Positions 18,157 through 28,400 of a stretch of DNA of 64,000 bases are shown here, piece after piece. Every line of letters begins with the position of its first letter. Position 1 is the first letter of the stretch. The translations under genes were made by a program, and so were the position numbers. The stretch comes from Aquimarina rhabdastrellae (GTDB lineage Bacteria; Bacteroidota; Bacteroidia; Flavobacteriales; Flavobacteriaceae). A model generated the notes under the pieces. The model did not search any database. It was given only the letters and a program-made list of their open reading frames with translations, and was not told where the DNA came from. Location of the stretch: positions 124,001 through 188,000 of the forward strand of contig CANDNT010000006.1 of assembly GCA_947387485.1 (NCBI GenBank). Direction: 5' to 3'.

Positions 18157-19263
18157 ATGAAAAAACGAATTAGTGTAGTACTGTTAGTATTAATAAATGT
18201 TATATTATATGCTCAAGAAGAGTCGGATAAACGATATTCTTTTGACGTAAACAACTTTTATGGAACAGTGTTGAAACACAATCCAGATATCTCACATTTA
18301 ATTACAGGACATCCATCAGGAGTTATTATTTCTGTTAATAAAAAGACTTTTGGTAAAAAAGAATGGGAACGTTTGTATAACTATCCAGAATATGGAGTTT
18401 CATTTCTATATCAAGAGATGGATAACGGGATTTTGGGAGAACATTACGGACTTTATGGGCATTATAGTTTTTATTTCTTGAAAAGAAATTTAATGTTTAG
18501 AATAGGAACTGGGATTTCATATAATACAAATCCTTATGACGAAGATGACAACTTTAGAAACGTAGCCTATGGTTCACATTTGTTAAGTGGTACTTTCTTA
18601 ATGCTTAATTACAAAAAAGAAAATATTATAGGAGGACTAGGATTACAGGCTGGAATAAGTTTGGTTCATTATTCTAATGGAAATAGTAAATCTCCTAATA
18701 CAAGTACCAATACTATGGCAGTTAACGTTGGAGTGAATTATCAATTAAATCCTAATAAAAATGATCCAGAATATATCACAAAAGAAGAAGGCCTAGTTAA
18801 AGCAAAAGAACCTTTTGGTTTTGGATTATATTTAAGAAGTGGTGTTAATCAAAATGGATTGATAGGATCTGGACAATATCCCTTTTTAACAGTAGGAGCT
18901 TTTGTAGATAAGAGGCTAAACAAAAAAAGTGCATTGCAATTAGGAACAGAATTGTTCTTGTCGAGAGCGCTTGAGCGATATATTGATTATCGAGCTGTAG
19001 GAGGATTTAATGATGGGACAACAGGAGACGAAGATGCAAAAAGAGTAGGAGTTTATGTTGGGCATGAATTGCGTATCAATAAAGTTGCAATTATTGTTCA
19101 GGTTGGAATGTATGTATATTATCCATATGATTTTGAAGGCAGATTGTATGACCGATTAGGATTACAATACTATTTTAATAAAAACATATTTGGAGGCATA
19201 TCTGTTAAAGCACATGCAGCCAAAGCAGAAAATGCAGAGTTTACTTTAGGGTATAGATTTTAA
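18157..19263 (+). CDS. PagL-like acyloxyacyl hydrolase (lipid A deacylase)
   Basis: A 368-residue outer membrane protein with a signal peptide ending at about ILYAQ (residue 20). The mature part has repeated amphipathic strands with aromatic ends and finishes in a phenylalanine (LGYRF), as outer membrane barrels do. The PagL active-site pattern H-x-S-N-x5-P-N appears as HYSNGNSKSPN, with His171 and Ser173 as catalytic candidates. Known PagL proteins remove the 3-O acyl chain of lipid A. It is longer than Pseudomonas PagL, as is common in Bacteroidota, so extra strands or domains exist. Activity is predicted from the motif only. Confidence 0.8.
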   Translation: MKKRISVVLLVLINVILYAQEESDKRYSFDVNNFYGTVLKHNPDISHLITGHPSGVIISVNKKTFGKKEWERLYNYPEYGVSFLYQEMDNGILGEHYGLYGHYSFYFLKRNLMFRIGTGISYNTNPYDEDDNFRNVAYGSHLLSGTFLMLNYKKENIIGGLGLQAGISLVHYSNGNSKSPNTSTNTMAVNVGVNYQLNPNKNDPEYITKEEGLVKAKEPFGFGLYLRSGVNQNGLIGSGQYPFLTVGAFVDKRLNKKSALQLGTELFLSRALERYIDYRAVGGFNDGTTGDEDAKRVGVYVGHELRINKVAIIVQVGMYVYYPYDFEGRLYDRLGLQYYFNKNIFGGISVKAHAAKAENAEFTLGYRF

Positions 19264-19275
19264 AAAAATAAAGAG

Positions 19276-20028
19276 GTGAAACTAATAAAAATATTTACAT
19301 ATATATGTATAGGAATTCTTGCAGGATGTGATTCTGTAGATAGTCCTGATTGTTTTCAACGAACAGGAGATTTGATAACCAAAGAAGTTGAAGTAACAGC
19401 TTTCGAAAAAATCTTGGTGAATCCTAATGTAGAAATGATACTTAAAGAAGGAGAAAATTTTGAAGTAACAATAGAAACAGGTGAAAATTTAATTGATGAG
19501 GTTACAGCAGAAGTTGTAGATGAAAGGTTGATTTTAACAGATACAAACGAATGTAATTTTGTAAGAAGTTTTAACCAAACAAAGATATATGTTACAGCGC
19601 CAAATATTAACGAAATAAGAAGTGCAACACAATTTGATATTAGATCAAATGGAGTTTTAACATATCCATCACTAAGGCTGTTATCTGAAGATTTTGGAGA
19701 AAGTACAGGATCAACTAATGGAACCTTTCATTTAGCAATTGATAATGAACAGTTACAAGTTGTAGGAAATAATATAACTTCCTTTTTCTTAACAGGAGAA
19801 ACTGAAAAGTTAAAAGTAACATTGGCCTCAGGGCCAGGACGATTTGAAAGTGGGGAGCTAATAGCAAAAGAAGTTACTGTAACACATAGAGGATCGAATA
19901 AAATAATAGTAAATCCTCAAGAAATATTAAGAGGAGAATTGCGTAGTACAGGAGATTTGATAGTGGTTAATCGTCCAGAAACAGTTGAGGTGACGCGCTT
20001 TTTTACAGGACAATTGATTTTTTTATAA
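19276..20028 (+). CDS. DUF2807 (GIN domain) lipoprotein
   Basis: A 250-residue exported lipoprotein with lipobox ILAGC at about residues 14-18. The rest is a repetitive beta-helix-like protein: F-E-K-I-L-V-N-P-N near the start, VYVTAPNINEIRSA-like text (KIYVTAPNINEIRSATQF) and alternating short polar strands, as in DUF2807, the putative autotransporter head GIN domain. The function is unknown. The start is GTG, preceded by AAAGAG, with no in-frame ATG nearby before the signal sequence. It follows the PagL-like gene by 12 bases, so the two are probably co-transcribed and may both concern the outer membrane. Confidence 0.8.
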   Translation: MKLIKIFTYICIGILAGCDSVDSPDCFQRTGDLITKEVEVTAFEKILVNPNVEMILKEGENFEVTIETGENLIDEVTAEVVDERLILTDTNECNFVRSFNQTKIYVTAPNINEIRSATQFDIRSNGVLTYPSLRLLSEDFGESTGSTNGTFHLAIDNEQLQVVGNNITSFFLTGETEKLKVTLASGPGRFESGELIAKEVTVTHRGSNKIIVNPQEILRGELRSTGDLIVVNRPETVEVTRFFTGQLIFL

Positions 20029-20151
20029 CATTAAGATAATTTTTGATAAAGGGATTATACAGTTTATAGATAAAATCCCAAAAAACTGAAAATACACTAG
20101 CTAGATAATTAGGATAGTATAAAAATAAACAGTTTTCAATAATAATTTTCT

Positions 20152-20159
20152 TACATTTG
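20152..20159 (+). promoter_or_regulatory. -7 box for ruvA
   Basis: TACATTTG matches the flavobacterial -7 consensus and lies 23 bases before the ruvA start at 20183. A convincing -33 TTG was not found. Confidence 0.5.
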
Positions 20160-20182
20160 GATGCTTAAGATCAAGCGACTAG

Positions 20183-20764
20183 ATGATTACATTTATAAAA
20201 GGAAAACTCGTAGAAAAAAATCCTACCGAAGTAGTGATAGACTGCAATGGGATAGGATATTTCGTGCACATATCATTGCACACATATTCGTTAATTCCAG
20301 ATCAAGAAGCAATACAATTATATACACACCTACAAGTCAAAGAAGACTCTCATACACTTTTTGGTTTTGTAGAAAAGTCAGAAAGAGATATATTTAGGCT
20401 TTTAATTTCTGTTTCAGGAGTTGGTGCTAGTACAGCGAGAACGATGCTATCCTCATTACAACCTACCCAAATCAAAGAAGCCATAGCATCAAATGACGTA
20501 GCAACTATACAGTCTGTAAAAGGTATTGGTGCAAAAACAGCACAACGAGTCATACTAGATCTTAAGGATAAAATTCTTAAAATTTATGATATTGATGAAG
20601 TTTCTGTTGTCCAAAGCAATACGAATAAGGATGAAGCGTTATCAGCTTTAGAGACCTTAGGATTTAACAGGAAGTTAGCAGAAAAAGTAGTAGACAAAAT
20701 ACTAAGAGAGACACCTGCAGAAACCGTTGAGAATATTATAAAATTAGCCTTAAAAAAATTATAG
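20183..20764 (+). CDS. ruvA: Holliday junction branch migration protein RuvA
   Basis: A 193-residue DNA-binding subunit of RuvAB, which moves Holliday junctions during recombinational repair. It starts MITFIKGKLVEKNPTEVVIDCNGIGYFV, shown here in part as MITFIKGKLVEK, an N-terminus typical for RuvA. Two helix-hairpin-helix stretches follow (VSGVGASTARTML and VKGIGAKTAQRVILDLKDK). The C-terminal domain that contacts RuvB contains EALSALETLGFNRKLAEKVV. The length is normal. sprA begins 5 bases after its stop, so the two genes are probably co-transcribed. Confidence 0.97.
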   Translation: MITFIKGKLVEKNPTEVVIDCNGIGYFVHISLHTYSLIPDQEAIQLYTHLQVKEDSHTLFGFVEKSERDIFRLLISVSGVGASTARTMLSSLQPTQIKEAIASNDVATIQSVKGIGAKTAQRVILDLKDKILKIYDIDEVSVVQSNTNKDEALSALETLGFNRKLAEKVVDKILRETPAETVENIIKLALKKL

Positions 20765-20769
20765 AAGCA

Positions 20770-23700
20770 TTGAGTACGTCAAATTATCTACGTTATAATT
20801 TTATCAAAAAACTAGTATGCGTTTTAATTTTGTGTTTCAGCTTTAATGCGATAGCACAAGAAACCAAAACGGTTAGAGATTCAACCAGTACAACACATTC
20901 ATTAGGAGAGATTAAATTACCTGACCCTAATAGTATTGTGACCAAATATGAATATGACCCTATTACCAATCGTTATATTTATAGAGAAACTCTAGGTAAA
21001 TTTGATATCTCATATCCACTATTTCTTACGCCAAAAGAATTTGAGCGTATGGTAGAATTAGAGGAAAGAAAAAATTACTTTAAAGAAAAGATTGAAGCAT
21101 TTAGTGGTAAAAAGGATGGAAGTGAAGAAAAACGAAAGAATATCTTACCAATACTTTATGTAAACTCTCAGTTTTTTGAATCTATTTTTGGAGGTAACGA
21201 AATTGAAGTTACGCCTCAAGGATCTGTAGAGATGGATTTAGGAATGTTATTTACTAAACAAGACAATCCAGCATTCTCACCACAAAACAGAAGCAACTTT
21301 ACATTTGATTTTGATCAACGTATCAGTTTAAGTTTATTAGGTAAAGTAGGAAAACGTCTTCAGGTAACTGCAAACTACGATACAGAATCTACTTTTGATT
21401 TTCAAAATCAAGTAAAATTAGAATACACACCTACAGAAGATGATATTATAAGAAGTATAGAAGTAGGTAATGTAAGTATGCCGTTAAACAGTTCTTTGAT
21501 ACAAGGAGCGCAAAGTTTATTTGGAGTAAAAATGGGCTTACAATTTGGAAAAACAACAATTACAGGGGTTTTCTCAGAGCAAAGATCCGAAACACGATCA
21601 GTAAATATCCAAGGAGGAGGAACAATAGAAGACTTTGAATTATTCGCTTTGGATTATGACGAAGATAGACACTTTTTCTTAGCACATTATTTTAGGGATA
21701 ATTACGATAGAACATTACAAAATTATCCATTCATCAATAGTGATATTCAGATTACAAGGCTAGAAGTTTGGGTAACCAATAGATCAAATAATGCGCAATC
21801 TATTAGTAATGCACGTAATATTGTAGCATTACAAGACTTAGGAGAAGCTAATGTAGCAGGAAACATAGGACTTTCTGTAACTCCAGGCTTTTTTACCTCT
21901 AATGGTAACCAGGGATTACCAAGTAATGATAATAACCATTTAAATCCATTAGAATTAGGACAAGGAGCAAATGTTTTAAGAGAAAGTATAAGACAAATAT
22001 CAACAGTAGCTAATGGTTTTGTTACAGGAACTTCTATAACAGGGCAAATAAATGAAGGAACAGATTATTCTGTGATAGAAAATGCACGTCAACTTAGAGA
22101 GAATGAATATACCTTAAATAAACAGCTAGGATATATCTCGTTAAATCAGAGGTTGAGTAATGATGAGGTATTAGCAGTAGCGTTTCAATATACTAAAGGT
22201 GGACAGGTATTTCAAGTAGGGGAATTTGCTAATGGAGGTGTTGATGCAACGGTAGGAGATGATGGAACGAATACAGGAGGAGGAACAGATCCTAATAATC
22301 CGCCAGTAGGTTCAAGTCAAAACTTGGTGGTAAAAATGTTAAAGAGTTCTATTACCAGTGTAACAGAACCAAGATGGGATTTAATGATGAAGAATATATA
22401 TAATCTTGGAGCGTATCGATTAGAGCGTGATGGATTTATATTTAATATCTTATATACAAGTCCTTCACCAGTAAACTTTATCTCTGGAGTAGAAGGAGGT
22501 GATCCTTTGCCAGATGATGTAGAGCAAACAACATTATTAAAAGTATTCAATATGGATAAATTGAATACTAATAATGACCCAGTTGTAGGGGGAGATGGAT
22601 TCTTTGATTATGTACCAGGATTGACAGTTGATACAGAAAACGGACGTATTATTTTTACAACAATAGAGCCTTTTGGAGAACACTTATTTAATAAGTTAGA
22701 TACCAATAATGCGACATATGAAATGCCTACTACATATAATGCAAATCAGACGCAATATGTATTTAGAGAAATGTATACCACTACAAAAGTGGCAGCAGGT
22801 CAAGAAGGAGCATCAAAGAATTACTTTCAGTTAAAGGGTAGATATAAATCATCTGGACAAGACGGAATTCCTATTGGAGCATTTAATGTTCCGCAAGGAT
22901 CAGTAACTGTAACAGCAGGAGGTCGTACGCTACAAGAAGGAGTAGATTACACAGTAAATTATCAGTTAGGTCGAGTTAATATTTTGGATGAAGCATTATT
23001 AGCATCAAATACACCAATACAAGTATCGACAGAGAATAATGCAGTATTTGGACAACAAACCAAGCGTTACTCAGGACTTAATGTAGAGCATAAATTTAAT
23101 GATGACTTTATTATAGGAGGAACTTTTGTAAACTTAAGTGAAAGGCCCATAACGCAAAAATCAAATTTTGGATACGAACCTATTAATAATACAATTTTAG
23201 GGTTTAATGGAACGTATTCTACAGAAGTACCTTTCTTAACACGATTAGTAAATAAATTACCTAATATTGATACAGATGTACCGTCTAGAGTATCGGTAAG
23301 AGCAGAGGTTGCTAAGCTATTTGTAGGAGCACCAAAAGGAGCTGACTTTGATGGTAAAGTAACAAGTTATATTGATGATTTTGAAGGAGCTCAAACAGCT
23401 ATCGATATTAGTTCTCCATTGTCGTGGGAATTATCGAGTGTTCCTGTAGGATTTGGAGCAAATCAACAAGGTGTAGCAAGTGGATATCAGAGGGCAAAAT
23501 TATCATGGTATTCAATTGACCCGGTTTTTTATAGTAGGCAAAGACCTTCAGGAGTTTCAGATGAAGATTTGTCAAGCTTTGCGACACGTAGAGTATTCAA
23601 TGATGAGATCTTTCCAGAAACTACTTTAGCACAAGGACAGACTAGAGCGATTTTTACATTAGATTTAAATTATGATCCTACAGCTAGAGGAGAATATAAC

Positions 23701-26700
23701 TATAGTGAGGATGCAGAAGATGGAGTTTTGACTACTCCTAGAGAGAAATTTGGAGGAATTACAAGACAACTAACTTCAACTAACTTTGAGCAATCAAATG
23801 TTGAGTTTATAGAGTTTTGGGTAATGGATCCATTTATTTATGATCCTACAAACACAGGAGGAAAATTAGTTTTTAACTTAGGTAATATTAGTGAAGATGT
23901 CTTAAAAGATGGTCGTAAACAATACGAAAATGGATTACCAGAAATGGGAGGTCAGCCTTTACCAGCCTTAGACGCGAATAATACTTACGGTGCTAGAGTA
24001 CCTTCAAATCAATCCTTAATTTATGCTTTTGATACCGAAGGAGAAGCAAGAGTAAATCAGGATACTGGATATGATGGATTAAATGATGATGATGAAAGAA
24101 GACGGTTTCCAGAATTTAGTACATTAGATGATCCCGCTGGAGATAACTATACTTTTTACCTACAAGGAGATGGAGGGATTCTAGAGCGTTATAGAAATTA
24201 TAATGGGACACAAGGAAATTCACCAACATCTGTAGGAAATACAGATAGAGGTAACACTACATTACCTACTGTAGAAGATGTGAACAGGGATAATACCATG
24301 AATACTATTAATAGTTACCATGAGTATGAAATCGAGTTAAGACCTCAAATGTCACCAGATAATAACCCATATATTAGTGATGTTAGAGACATCACAACTG
24401 AGTTAGCAAACGGACAACAATTAAATACAAGATGGGTACGATTTAAAGTACCTATTTATGAACCTACAGGAGGACAAGGAGGAATTGACCCTACAGACTT
24501 TAGGTCTATACGTTTTATTCGTATGTTCATGACTGATTTTAGTCAACCTACCTTATTACGTTTTGGTACATTAGATCTAGTTAGGGGAGATTATAGAAGA
24601 TATATTCAAACAGGAGACCGTACAGAAGGTATCAATGTAAATCCTAATGCTGGAGAATTTTTAGTGTCAGCAGTAAGTACAGAAGAAACTGTAGGTTATG
24701 TGTCACCTCCTGGAGTAAGAAGAGAAGAACTAATTAATAATAATACAACAATTCAAGATGACGAAAAATCATTATCATTAACAGTAGATAATATTGATGG
24801 AGGAGATGCAAGAGCGGTATATAAAAACTTTAATGTGGATATGCGTCAATATGAAAATCTTGAAATGTTTATTCATGCAGAACCGTATTTAAATGACCCA
24901 GTAAATGATGATGAGTTGGTAGCATTTATTCGTATGGGTAATGATTTTACAGATAACTTCTATCAAATAGAGATACCCTTACAAGTGCAAAGTACTCAAT
25001 CTACTAATCCAGACGATGTATGGCCAGAAGCAAATAGAGTAAATCTTAAATTAGAACTGCTTCAAAAGATTAAATCTAAAGTTCTAGGGGATGATAGTTT
25101 AAATCCACTTGAATTAGAATTTTTTGACGAAAACGGAGATAATGTATCAGTCAATACTCAGGCTCGTCGTATAGGAATAAAAGGTAATCCTAATTATGGG
25201 AATATTCGAGTGATGATGTTAGGGGTTAAGAATACCGCTACAGGACAAAGATCAGGGACGGTTTGGTTTAATGAATTACGTATGAGTGATCTTAAAAATG
25301 GAGGTGGATGGGCAGCTACCGGAGCTTTAGATGCAAATCTAGCTGATTTTGCAACAGTAAGTGCCTCTGGACGTATTACCACAATAGGTTTTGGAGGAAT
25401 AGAACAGGGGCCTAGTGAGCGTAGTCAAGAAGATTTACAAGAATACGATCTTACAACAAACCTTAATTTAGGACAACTATTACCAAAAAAATGGGGAATT
25501 CAGATACCATTTAATTATAGTCGTGGAGAAAAATTGATCACACCACAATACGATCCAGAATTTTTGGATATCGAATTGCAAGATCGATTAGATCAAGAAA
25601 CAGATCCAGAACGTAAAGAACAAGTGCGTAAACAATCTGTAGATTATACAAGAAGACAGAGTTTTAATTTGATTGGATTACGTAAAGAACGTACAGGTGA
25701 TAGTAAGCCACAGCCATATGATGTAGAAAATTTTTCTTTTTCAACAACATATAATCAAACAGATCACCATGATTTCGAAATTGAAAATTCGGTAGATCAA
25801 ACAGTAAGAGTTGGAGGTACATATGACTTTAGTTTCCAGCCAGCTCCGATCGAACCTTTCAAAAAAGTTAAATTCTTTGATAAGAGTAAATATTTTGATG
25901 CTATAAAAGATTTTAATGTTAATCTATTACCAACTAGTGTAAATGTAAGTTCTAATATAAATAGACAGTATAACGAGCAGGTATTTAGAGATATCACATT
26001 AGAGCCAGGAAGTATTGGATTAGATCCTTTATATCAACGCAATTTCTTATTTGATTGGCAATATGGTTTAACTTATAATTTGACTAAATCATTAAACTTT
26101 ACATATACAACTACAAGTAATAGAGTCGTAAAGAATTTTATAGACGAAAATAATGTTGTAGATAATAGTGTAGGAGTATGGACAGGTTTCTTTGATGTAG
26201 GAGATGCTAACTTATTAGATCAAAAACTACAATTAAATTATGAGATTCCGTTTAATAAGATTCCAGTACTTAAGTTCTTAAGAAGTACCTATTCTTATAC
26301 ATCTAACTTTCAATGGCAAAAAGGTAGTGAAACATTAAGTAATATTACCGACGAAAATGGAGTGTCTTTTGATTTAGGAAATACAGTTCAAAATTCTAAT
26401 ACGCATAGTCTGAACGGATCTATGGATATGAATGCGTTATACAAATACGTAGGATTAACTAAGAAGCGAACAAATTTCAAGAAGAAAAAGAAGAAGAAAG
26501 ATGCAAAAGGAGAAGAGAAAAAGGGAAAGGTTGCTTCAAAAACAAGAACACAAAGAACAAGAACTTCAGGTAGAAATAAAAAACTGAATTTTGTTACCAA
26601 GGCATATAATACTATGGTAGGCTTAGTTACAGCTGTTAAAAAAGTAAATGTTAATTATCAAGAAAATAATGGGACGTTCTTACCAGGATATTTACGTGAT

Positions 26701-27939
26701 CCAGGATTTGCAGGAACGCTTAAACCTACGGCAGGATTTACTTTTGGTAGTCAAGCAGATGTAAGACACTTAGCAGCGAGAAATGGATGGTTAACAATTT
26801 ATCCTGAGTTTAACCAGCAATTCTCACAAGTAACAGGAGATCAATTAAATATTCAAGCCTCAATAGGGTTGTTGAAAGATTTAAAGATTGATTTGAGTGC
26901 AACCAGAAATACTTCAGAAACTACCAACGAAAACTTTAATGTAATTGATGGAGAATACAATTCGTTAATCACAAATACATTAGGGAATTTTAAAATATCA
27001 ACAGTATTGATAAAAACTGCTTTCTCTAAAAGTGATGCAACAAACTCGGCAACTTTTGATAAGTTTAGAGAAAATCGTTTAATTATAGCTAGACGTCTGG
27101 CGGCAGAAAGAGGAGTTACGACAGATAGTGATGGAGATGGTTATCCAGATGGATATGGAAGAACAAATCAAGCAGTATTGTTACCAGCATTTTTATCTGC
27201 ATATACAGGAACAGATGCAAATAAAGTAAGTACAGGAGCATTTAGAGATGTACCGATCCCTAATTGGGATGTAAAGTACACAGGATTGATGAAATTAAAA
27301 TGGTTTAAAAAACGATTTAAACGTTTTTCTCTTGCACATGGATATAGATCAACGTATACGATAAACCAATATCAAACAAATCTTGATTTTGATGAAAATG
27401 ATGTCGATGCATTAGATCAAGGAGATAATTTTAAAAATAGATTATTGTTTTCTAATGTAAACTTAATCGAACAGTTTAGTCCATTGATGAAGATCGATTT
27501 TGAAATGAAGAATTCGGTTAAGATTTTGGCAGAATGGAAAAAAGATAGAGCATTATCCTTAAGTTTTGATAATAACTTATTGACAGAAATTGCAGGAAAT
27601 GAATATATATTGGGATTAGGATATAGAGTAAAAGATTTACGAATCCCAATGCGTATAGGAGGCAAAAAACAAATACTTAAAAGTGATCTTAATTTTAGAG
27701 CAGATTTCTCTTTAAGACAAAACGAAACAGTAATTAGATACTTAGATGTTGATAACTCTGAAGTAACAGCAGGACAAGATATATTTGGTTTTAAATTTAC
27801 GACAGATTATGCACTAAATAAGAATCTTACGGCCTTATTCTTTTATGACCATACATTCTCGCAATATTCAATTTCTACAGCGTTTCCACAGACAACAATT
27901 AGAGCAGGTTTTACACTGCGATATAACTTTGGAAATTAA
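20770..27939 (+). CDS. sprA: SprA, type IX secretion outer membrane translocon
   Basis: A 2389-residue protein, the size expected for SprA, the very large outer membrane barrel through which type IX secretion cargo leaves the cell and on which gliding depends. A signal peptide ends at about residue 30 (FNAIAQ). Typical SprA text includes LPILYVNSQFFESIFGG, PQGSVEMDLGMLFTKQDNP, SYIDDFEGAQTAID and a C-terminus ending FTLRYNFGN. Strongly basic residues (about 1898-1935) form a polylysine-rich stretch, probably a loop. The start appears to be TTG at 20770: no in-frame ATG occurs before the signal peptide. ruvA ends just upstream. Confidence 0.95.
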   Translation: MSTSNYLRYNFIKKLVCVLILCFSFNAIAQETKTVRDSTSTTHSLGEIKLPDPNSIVTKYEYDPITNRYIYRETLGKFDISYPLFLTPKEFERMVELEERKNYFKEKIEAFSGKKDGSEEKRKNILPILYVNSQFFESIFGGNEIEVTPQGSVEMDLGMLFTKQDNPAFSPQNRSNFTFDFDQRISLSLLGKVGKRLQVTANYDTESTFDFQNQVKLEYTPTEDDIIRSIEVGNVSMPLNSSLIQGAQSLFGVKMGLQFGKTTITGVFSEQRSETRSVNIQGGGTIEDFELFALDYDEDRHFFLAHYFRDNYDRTLQNYPFINSDIQITRLEVWVTNRSNNAQSISNARNIVALQDLGEANVAGNIGLSVTPGFFTSNGNQGLPSNDNNHLNPLELGQGANVLRESIRQISTVANGFVTGTSITGQINEGTDYSVIENARQLRENEYTLNKQLGYISLNQRLSNDEVLAVAFQYTKGGQVFQVGEFANGGVDATVGDDGTNTGGGTDPNNPPVGSSQNLVVKMLKSSITSVTEPRWDLMMKNIYNLGAYRLERDGFIFNILYTSPSPVNFISGVEGGDPLPDDVEQTTLLKVFNMDKLNTNNDPVVGGDGFFDYVPGLTVDTENGRIIFTTIEPFGEHLFNKLDTNNATYEMPTTYNANQTQYVFREMYTTTKVAAGQEGASKNYFQLKGRYKSSGQDGIPIGAFNVPQGSVTVTAGGRTLQEGVDYTVNYQLGRVNILDEALLASNTPIQVSTENNAVFGQQTKRYSGLNVEHKFNDDFIIGGTFVNLSERPITQKSNFGYEPINNTILGFNGTYSTEVPFLTRLVNKLPNIDTDVPSRVSVRAEVAKLFVGAPKGADFDGKVTSYIDDFEGAQTAIDISSPLSWELSSVPVGFGANQQGVASGYQRAKLSWYSIDPVFYSRQRPSGVSDEDLSSFATRRVFNDEIFPETTLAQGQTRAIFTLDLNYDPTARGEYNYSEDAEDGVLTTPREKFGGITRQLTSTNFEQSNVEFIEFWVMDPFIYDPTNTGGKLVFNLGNISEDVLKDGRKQYENGLPEMGGQPLPALDANNTYGARVPSNQSLIYAFDTEGEARVNQDTGYDGLNDDDERRRFPEFSTLDDPAGDNYTFYLQGDGGILERYRNYNGTQGNSPTSVGNTDRGNTTLPTVEDVNRDNTMNTINSYHEYEIELRPQMSPDNNPYISDVRDITTELANGQQLNTRWVRFKVPIYEPTGGQGGIDPTDFRSIRFIRMFMTDFSQPTLLRFGTLDLVRGDYRRYIQTGDRTEGINVNPNAGEFLVSAVSTEETVGYVSPPGVRREELINNNTTIQDDEKSLSLTVDNIDGGDARAVYKNFNVDMRQYENLEMFIHAEPYLNDPVNDDELVAFIRMGNDFTDNFYQIEIPLQVQSTQSTNPDDVWPEANRVNLKLELLQKIKSKVLGDDSLNPLELEFFDENGDNVSVNTQARRIGIKGNPNYGNIRVMMLGVKNTATGQRSGTVWFNELRMSDLKNGGGWAATGALDANLADFATVSASGRITTIGFGGIEQGPSERSQEDLQEYDLTTNLNLGQLLPKKWGIQIPFNYSRGEKLITPQYDPEFLDIELQDRLDQETDPERKEQVRKQSVDYTRRQSFNLIGLRKERTGDSKPQPYDVENFSFSTTYNQTDHHDFEIENSVDQTVRVGGTYDFSFQPAPIEPFKKVKFFDKSKYFDAIKDFNVNLLPTSVNVSSNINRQYNEQVFRDITLEPGSIGLDPLYQRNFLFDWQYGLTYNLTKSLNFTYTTTSNRVVKNFIDENNVVDNSVGVWTGFFDVGDANLLDQKLQLNYEIPFNKIPVLKFLRSTYSYTSNFQWQKGSETLSNITDENGVSFDLGNTVQNSNTHSLNGSMDMNALYKYVGLTKKRTNFKKKKKKKDAKGEEKKGKVASKTRTQRTRTSGRNKKLNFVTKAYNTMVGLVTAVKKVNVNYQENNGTFLPGYLRDPGFAGTLKPTAGFTFGSQADVRHLAARNGWLTIYPEFNQQFSQVTGDQLNIQASIGLLKDLKIDLSATRNTSETTNENFNVIDGEYNSLITNTLGNFKISTVLIKTAFSKSDATNSATFDKFRENRLIIARRLAAERGVTTDSDGDGYPDGYGRTNQAVLLPAFLSAYTGTDANKVSTGAFRDVPIPNWDVKYTGLMKLKWFKKRFKRFSLAHGYRSTYTINQYQTNLDFDENDVDALDQGDNFKNRLLFSNVNLIEQFSPLMKIDFEMKNSVKILAEWKKDRALSLSFDNNLLTEIAGNEYILGLGYRVKDLRIPMRIGGKKQILKSDLNFRADFSLRQNETVIRYLDVDNSEVTAGQDIFGFKFTTDYALNKNLTALFFYDHTFSQYSISTAFPQTTIRAGFTLRYNFGN

Positions 27940-27951
27940 CAGTTGTATAAC

Positions 27952-27981
27952 TTGACCATTATTGCGGAAATTATATATTTG
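27952..27981 (+). promoter_or_regulatory. Promoter of gcvH
   Basis: TTG at 27952-27954, 19 bases, then TATATTTG at 27974-27981 give a full flavobacterial promoter 38 bases before the gcvH start. It lies in the 80-base gap after sprA. Confidence 0.72.
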
Positions 27982-28019
27982 TGAAGCTAAATAATAAGAA
28001 CTTATAAAAAGAAAAATAA

Positions 28020-28400
28020 ATGAATATTCCTTCAGAATTAAAGTATACCAAAGATCACGAATGGGTGAAAATAGAGGGTAATATAGCAACAATTGGAATT
28101 ACTGCTTTTGCACAAAGCGAATTAGGAGATATTGTATATGTTGAAGTAGAAACTGTAGACGAAACTTTGGATCAAGAAGAAGTATTTGGTACAGTTGAAG
28201 CTGTAAAGACAGTTTCTGATTTATTTTTACCATTATCTGGAACTATAACCGAGTTTAACGAAACTCTAGAAGGAGAGCCAGAATTAGTAAATAAAGATCC
28301 TTATGGAGATGGATGGATGATTAAATTAGAATTATCAGATGAATCTCAAGTTGAAGGATTAATGTCTGCAGATGATTATAAAGCGCTTATTGGTGCATAG
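28020..28400 (+). CDS. gcvH: Glycine cleavage system H protein
   Basis: A 126-residue lipoyl carrier that shuttles the methylamine group between the P and T proteins of glycine cleavage. It begins [20 protein letters not shown] and contains the lipoylation segment [12 protein letters not shown] with Lys63 as the attachment site, then [11 protein letters not shown]. The length is normal. The partner genes gcvP and gcvT are not in this window. It has its own promoter and overlaps the following VanZ-like frame. Confidence 0.96.
   Translation: MNIPSELKYTKDHEWVKIEGNIATIGITAFAQSELGDIVYVEVETVDETLDQEEVFGTVEAVKTVSDLFLPLSGTITEFNETLEGEPELVNKDPYGDGWMIKLELSDESQVEGLMSADDYKALIGA

Noticed and set aside
20161-20397. 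Forward frame of 78 codons over the ruvA start
   Set aside because: It overlaps ruvA in another frame, has a basic low-information translation and no family resemblance. The ruvA frame is plain.
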